This document shows positions 59,005 through 64,000 of a stretch of DNA of 64,000 nucleotides, one piece after another. Position numbers and translations under genes: made by a program. Below the pieces are notes generated by a model. That model made no database searches. It saw only the letters and a list, made by a program, of their open reading frames with translations, and was not told where the DNA came from. Numbering within the stretch: the first letter of the stretch is position 1; every line of letters begins with the position of its first letter. The DNA is from an uncultured Burkholderiales bacterium. Its GTDB lineage: Bacteria; Pseudomonadota; Gammaproteobacteria; Burkholderiales; Burkholderiaceae_C. Location of the stretch: assembly GCA_903861115.1 (NCBI GenBank), contig CAIOTD010000189.1:1-64000 (forward strand), written 5' to 3'.

Positions 59005-60041
59005 GCAACCACTTCCATCTTCTTTTCCTCCGCGCCAACAGGCATGGGCCAACGGTCTGAACTGACAGACAACGCATCTAAATAAGCATTGACTTGCCTC
59101 ATTTGATCAAGGGTGCTTTCAGTTGTGTTGAGCGTTCGCATAAACTCGGCGGCCCCTTGAAGTCCTTTTGTGTACCAACCAATGTGCTTGCGAGCGGAGC
59201 GCACGCCGATGTATGAGCCATACAACTCATAGTGCTCCTCCAAATGCTGCAGCAGCAGGCCTCTGACCTCCTCAATCAAAGGAGGTGCCAAGGCCTCAGA
59301 GGTCTTCAAAAAATGAGCGATTTCACGAAAAATCCAAGGTTTCCCTTGCGCAGCACGTCCAATCATCAGTGCATCGGCGTTCGTATGCGCCAAGACTTCT
59401 TTTGCTTTTTTTGGCGAATCGATGTCGCCATTGGCAACGATTGGGATGGACAAAGCCTTCTTGATTTCTTTGATGGTGTCGTATTCAGCATACCCACCAA
59501 ACCCTTGCTCTCGTGTTCGACCATGGACCGTGATCATTTGCACGCCAGCTGACTCGGCCCCTTTTGCCAAAGACAGCGCATTTTTAGTGGATTCACTCCA
59601 TCCCGTTCTCATCTTCAACGTGACCGGCACACCATAGGGCTCGCACTCGCGAACAACGGCGTCAATGATTGAAAGCGCCAAGGCCTCGTCCTTCATCAAT
59701 CCAGAGCCCGCCCATTTTTGGCAGACCTTTTTTGCCGGGCAGCCCATATTGATGTCAATGATTTGAGCACCTCTTTGAACATTGTATTGCGCAGCCTGTG
59801 ACATCATCAACGGATCGGTGCCTGCAATTTGAACGGCAATAGGACCTTTTTCACCCTCGTGATTCGTTCTTCTAGAGGTCTTTAGTGTTTTCATCAAATC
59901 CAGCCTTGAGGTCACCATCTCACTGACCGCATAGCCCGCGCCCAAATGCTTTGACAAACTTCTGAAAGGGCGATCTGTCACCCCAGCCATGGGAGCGACA
60001 AATAGATTATTGGGCAGGTCAAAAGAGCCGATCTTTAACAT
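59001..60041 (-). CDS. dusB: tRNA-dihydrouridine synthase B
   Basis: NLFVAPMAGVTDRPFR, DINMGCPAKKVCQKWAGSGLM; dusB-fis pair. Confidence 0.96.
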   Translation of the reverse strand: MLKIGSFDLPNNLFVAPMAGVTDRPFRSLSKHLGAGYAVSEMVTSRLDLMKTLKTSRRTNHEGEKGPIAVQIAGTDPLMMSQAAQYNVQRGAQIIDINMGCPAKKVCQKWAGSGLMKDEALALSIIDAVVRECEPYGVPVTLKMRTGWSESTKNALSLAKGAESAGVQMITVHGRTREQGFGGYAEYDTIKEIKKALSIPIVANGDIDSPKKAKEVLAHTNADALMIGRAAQGKPWIFREIAHFLKTSEALAPPLIEEVRGLLLQHLEEHYELYGSYIGVRSARKHIGWYTKGLQGAAEFMRTLNTTESTLDQMRQVNAYLDALSVSSDRWPMPVGAEEKKMEVVA

Positions 60042-60245
60042 GAAAATAGGAGGCCCTCATTGGCCATAGGGCACACTTTTGTAGAAGTTGTATTGCTTAA
60101 AAATAAAGCACCATTGTAGCGATCAATTTCTGCCTGTCAGAGTCGCACAGGAATAAATTAATGAAGAAAAGCCAAGACCACGCTTGAATTCTTCTCACTT
60201 AAGTTCTAATCTTAAGCGCAAGAGAATTTTCTTTATACTCCGTCC

Positions 60246-60770
60246 ATGATGGAATGGATCAACGACGCGCTTACCCTCTTGTCAACACCTGATTGGGGTT
60301 TGGCGGGTTTGGTGCTGATTGGCTTTTTATCCGCGACCCTTTTGCCTTTGAGTTCAGAGCCAGCACTTCTTGCTTACCTAGGCCTATGTCCCCAGAATTT
60401 CTGGCTGGCCATTTGCTTTGCAAGCATGGGCAACACCCTAGGAGGAGCCTTGAATTATTGGCTTGGCGCTCAATCCCTCTCGCTATGGGAGAGTGCCAAA
60501 AAAAGCGGGTCCCTCTTGGAGAGGCAAAAGAAAATGGCCACCCAAATGCAACGCGTTGGACCGCCACTGCTGCTATTGGGATGGCTCCCCATCGTGGGGG
60601 ATCCCATGTGTTTGATGGCGGGCTTTTTAAAGTTGCCAACCCTGCCATGCATGGCTTATATGGCGGCGGGTAAATTTCTTCGCTACCTTGTCCTGAGCAT
60701 GGGCTTTGTCAGTTTGGAGCCTTATCTAAAGACATGGGCCCTTTCGCTTTGGGCGCAGCTCATTCAGTAG
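60246..60770 (+). CDS. YqaA/DedA-like membrane protein
   Basis: GFLSATLLPLSSEPALLAYL, GNTLGGALNYWLG. Confidence 0.88.
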   Translation: MMEWINDALTLLSTPDWGLAGLVLIGFLSATLLPLSSEPALLAYLGLCPQNFWLAICFASMGNTLGGALNYWLGAQSLSLWESAKKSGSLLERQKKMATQMQRVGPPLLLLGWLPIVGDPMCLMAGFLKLPTLPCMAYMAAGKFLRYLVLSMGFVSLEPYLKTWALSLWAQLIQ

Positions 60771-60813
60771 CACCGGGCCGAGATTGACAACGTGGGTCTG
60801 CTGTAAAAAAAAT

Positions 60814-61908
60814 TCAAACGTTGAACAAAAAGTTCATCACGTCGCCATCCTTTACAACATATTCTTTGCCTTCTGAACGCATTTTGCCGTTCTCTTTGGC
60901 ACCAGCCTCCCCTTTGAAAGCAATAAAGTCATCAAAGGCGATGGTTTGCGCGCGAATGAAACCTCTTTCAAAATCGCCGTGAATGACCCCAGCCGCTTGA
61001 GGCGCCGTGTCCCCGATATGGATGGTCCAAGCACGAACCTCCTTCACACCTGCGGTAAAGTAAGTTTGAAGCCCTAGAAGCTTAAAAGCGGCTCTGATCA
61101 ATCTGTTTAAACCTGGCTCGGCTTGACCCATTTCATTCAAGAACATCAACCGGTCTTCATCGCTCATGTCTGCCATCTCGGCTTCCATTTTTGCGCAAAT
61201 CGCAACAACGGGTGCACCCTGTGAGTTGGCATATTCTTCTAAACGACTTAACAGTGGATTGTTCTCAAAGCCATCTTCGCTGACGTTGCCCACAAACATG
61301 GCTTGCTTGGCAGTGATCAAGCAAAAGGGCTTGACCAGGACCCACTCTTCGGCGGAGAAATTCACAGTTCGAACAGGCTTGGCCTGGTTAAGCACTTCTT
61401 GGCACTTGGAGAGCACATCCAAAATTTTGACAGCCTCTTTGTCCGCCCCAGAACGAGAGGCTTTGCTGTAGCGTTGAATGCCTTTTTCAACCGTCGAGAG
61501 ATCCGCCAAACACAATTCGGTTTGTATCACTTCAATATCTGCAATGGGATCGACCTTGCCTGCCACGTGAATGACGTTGTCATCTTCAAAGCACCTCACC
61601 ACATTCACAATGGCGTCGGTTTCCCGAATATGGGCTAAAAATTGATTGCCCAAACCCTCTCCTTGACTAGCCCCCGCGACCAACCCGGCAATGTCCACAA
61701 ACTCAACAATTGCAGAAACCACTCGCTCAGGGGTAATGAGTGCAGACAATTGTCCAAGTCTTGGATCGGGCACTTCCACAATGCCTACATTGGGCTCAAT
61801 CGTACAAAAAGGGTAGTTTTCAGCAGCAATACCCGCTTTGGTCAATGCGTTAAACAAGGTGGATTTACCCACATTCGGCAGTCCAACAATTCCACACTTC
61901 AAACTCAT
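60814..61908 (-). CDS. ychF: Ribosome-binding ATPase YchF
   Basis: [42 protein letters not shown]. Confidence 0.97.
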   Translation of the reverse strand: MSLKCGIVGLPNVGKSTLFNALTKAGIAAENYPFCTIEPNVGIVEVPDPRLGQLSALITPERVVSAIVEFVDIAGLVAGASQGEGLGNQFLAHIRETDAIVNVVRCFEDDNVIHVAGKVDPIADIEVIQTELCLADLSTVEKGIQRYSKASRSGADKEAVKILDVLSKCQEVLNQAKPVRTVNFSAEEWVLVKPFCLITAKQAMFVGNVSEDGFENNPLLSRLEEYANSQGAPVVAICAKMEAEMADMSDEDRLMFLNEMGQAEPGLNRLIRAAFKLLGLQTYFTAGVKEVRAWTIHIGDTAPQAAGVIHGDFERGFIRAQTIAFDDFIAFKGEAGAKENGKMRSEGKEYVVKDGDVMNFLFNV

Positions 61909-62093
61909 AAGGGTTCCTTCAATTTAACGGATGGCTAAAAGCACTAAAGTATTAGTACTTTTGTATTCACCAAAAGACAGCAGATCAACTCAAGGTCATG
62001 GCAGCATTGGTAAGTCAGGCAAGACAAAAAACTTGAATAAGGGGGTGATTGTAAATTGAGCAGACCCCAAACCAATGGCTTGAACCTACAATT

Positions 62094-63245
62094 GTGCTCA
62101 TGGAAAAGAAAATAGATGTTTTGATCAAAGGCCAAGGTGTGGTGGGTTTGGCCGCGGCACTGCATTTGTCCCAAAGGCGACTAGAAATCGCCTTGTCAAC
62201 AGACCTGACTCAACAGGGCACCCCCCCCAAACAAGATGCCAGGTATTATGCATTGAACAAATCATCTAAAGAAATTTTAGAGGCCATTGATTGCTGGCCA
62301 ACGGGCTCAGACGTGACAGAGTTGCGTGAAATGCAAATTTTTGGAGACCATGAAAGCGAATTAAGCTTTGCACCAGATCGCATGAAAATGCCTTTGGCTT
62401 GGATCGTCAAAGCGTCTAGTTTAAACATCAAACTTGTAGAAAAAATAAAGCTTCAACCCAACATCACGCAAGCACTGCATGAGGGACAGAACATCCAAGC
62501 CCCCTTGACACTGATATGCGAAGGCAAACACAGCGCCATGCGAAAAAAATTAGGTGTTGAATTTGATGTCAAGCCTTACGAGCAATCTGCATATGCCACG
62601 TTGATTGAAACAGGCTCTCCCCACCATGGCAAAGCCTTGCAATGGTTCATCGACAACGAAAGTGGACCTGAAATATTAGGCTTGTTGCCGTGCGAGGGCA
62701 ATGGATCAAACAAAATGTCTGTGATCTGGTCAATGCCAAGTCAAAAAGCCAGTGAGTACCAGAAAAAAACTGATATCGAAATTGCTGTAGCCATTGATGA
62801 AATGACAAAACACCAGTTTCCAAACCTCAAGGTGATTGGACCCTCAGCGGTTTGGCCACTTTCGGCCAGCAAGGCCAAGCAGTGGATAGGCCACTGGAAT
62901 ACTGACAGTGCTTGGGCCTTACTTGGCGACTCAGCCCATACGGTGCATCCACTTGCAGGAATGGGACTGAACTTGGGATTGGGCGACGTCGCAGAAATGG
63001 TCAAAACGCTAGAACTGAGACATGAAAAAGAATACTGGCGAAAACTAAGCGATCGATACTTACTTAGAAAATATGAACGGGCGCGTAAAACAGATATCTT
63101 AAGTGCATGGCTCTTTTGTGATGCCATTCAAAGATTATTTTCTCACCCCAGCTCGCTTGTGAAAAACTTAAGAAACAAAGGCTTGCATGGCGTACAAAAA
63201 TTTTCATTCATCAAATCCTTCTTCATGCTTCAAGCAGGCTCATAA
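62094..63245 (+). CDS. UbiH/UbiF/Coq6-like FAD-dependent monooxygenase
   Basis: DVLIKGQGVVGLAAALHLSQ; LLGDSAHTVHPLAGMGLNLGLGDVAEM. Confidence 0.9.
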   Translation: MLMEKKIDVLIKGQGVVGLAAALHLSQRRLEIALSTDLTQQGTPPKQDARYYALNKSSKEILEAIDCWPTGSDVTELREMQIFGDHESELSFAPDRMKMPLAWIVKASSLNIKLVEKIKLQPNITQALHEGQNIQAPLTLICEGKHSAMRKKLGVEFDVKPYEQSAYATLIETGSPHHGKALQWFIDNESGPEILGLLPCEGNGSNKMSVIWSMPSQKASEYQKKTDIEIAVAIDEMTKHQFPNLKVIGPSAVWPLSASKAKQWIGHWNTDSAWALLGDSAHTVHPLAGMGLNLGLGDVAEMVKTLELRHEKEYWRKLSDRYLLRKYERARKTDILSAWLFCDAIQRLFSHPSSLVKNLRNKGLHGVQKFSFIKSFFMLQAGS

Positions 63246-63254
63246 CGGTTCAAC

Positions 63255-64000
63255 ATGATTTATTTAAAACTTCAAAGAAATTTAAAGTGGCTTTTCCTAT
63301 TTATTTTTTCAACCACCTTCTTCCTTTTTGAGACAACCGCTTTTGCACAAGGACAAGAAGCACAAATAAAAAAAGTTTTGATGGAGAGAATCCCTCAATT
63401 TCCAAAAATTGAGGAAATCACCCGCTCCCCCATGAATGGCCTCTATGAGATAAGAGTAGAGGGCGACGAAATTTACTACAGCGATGCAGATGCAAATTTT
63501 TTAATTCAAGGCAATCTTATCGACACCAAATCAAGAAGAAATATCACAGAGGAGAGAATTGACAAATTAACCGCGATTGACTTTCAATCCCTCCCCTTCA
63601 AAGATGCCATCAAAATAGTCCAGGGCAACGGCAAACGACACATCGCAGTGTTTGAGGATCCCAACTGCGGTTACTGCAAACGATTTGAGAAAGATCTTCA
63701 AAAGGTCGACAATCTCACGATTCATTTATTTCTCTACCCCGTATTGGGCCAAGACTCGATTGAAAAATCAAAGAAAATTTGGTGCGCTAAAGATCAAGCA
63801 AAAGCATGGAAGGACTGGATGCAAAGAGAAGTACTTCCCACTCCAGCCATGTCAAACTGTGACGCTTTGGCCTTAACCAGAACCGTTGAATTTGGCAGAA
63901 AACGTAAAATCAACGGTACACCCACCATCGTCACTGCGGATGGGGTCCGTGTGCCCGGAGCGATCAATACCGCTCAAATCGAAAAATTACTGACAGAGGG
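63255..64000 (+). CDS. dsbC: Thiol:disulfide interchange protein DsbC-like (3' truncated by window)
   Basis: My translation from ATG 63255: MIYLKLQRNLKWLFLFIFSTTFFLFETTAFAQGQ (signal) ... HIAVFEDPNCGYCKRFEKDL (CGYC) ... GTPTIVTADG; no stop before window end. Confidence 0.88.
   Translation, partial: MIYLKLQRNLKWLFLFIFSTTFFLFETTAFAQGQEAQIKKVLMERIPQFPKIEEITRSPMNGLYEIRVEGDEIYYSDADANFLIQGNLIDTKSRRNITEERIDKLTAIDFQSLPFKDAIKIVQGNGKRHIAVFEDPNCGYCKRFEKDLQKVDNLTIHLFLYPVLGQDSIEKSKKIWCAKDQAKAWKDWMQREVLPTPAMSNCDALALTRTVEFGRKRKINGTPTIVTADGVRVPGAINTAQIEKLLTE

Overview
The window is 64 kb of a betaproteobacterial chromosome, most likely Burkholderiales/Comamonadaceae-like; this is inferred from gene content and order, with no rRNA or marker-gene search done. 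It is densely coding and mostly core metabolism. Main blocks: lolB(partial)-ispE-tRNA-Gln-prs-rplY-pth; ferredoxin-coaD-rsmD and a pair of M16 peptidases; ftsY; a Bug receptor plus MmgE/PrpD gene; rpoH; a full aa3/caa3 cytochrome oxidase locus (sco-ctaB-ctaA-X-surf1-ctaE-ctaG-ctaD-ctaC); a roughly 12 kb accessory catabolic island (TauE, RutE-like, Dabb, two Bug receptors, NTF2-like, FAD monooxygenase, Fpr-type reductase, two HIBADH-like dehydrogenases, pcaF/I/J-type genes); a MoxR / small membrane protein / VWA operon; tRNA-Arg; a soxYZAXB-tlpA cluster divergent from flavocytochrome c (fccAB/soxEF-like); a pyrimidine operon (ruvX-pyrR-pyrB-pyrC-like); phr, rubredoxin, thiD, hemL, purH, fis, dusB, ychF, a ubiH-like gene and a partial dsbC. 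I saw no CRISPR array, transposase, integrase, prophage or rRNA. The most notable observations are a perfect CIRCE element directly upstream of rpoH, preceded by a long hairpin, and the regulator-less, dioxygenase-less catabolic island. I found no clear evidence for a wholly undescribed system. The best candidates are the catabolic island and the MoxR-VWA module.
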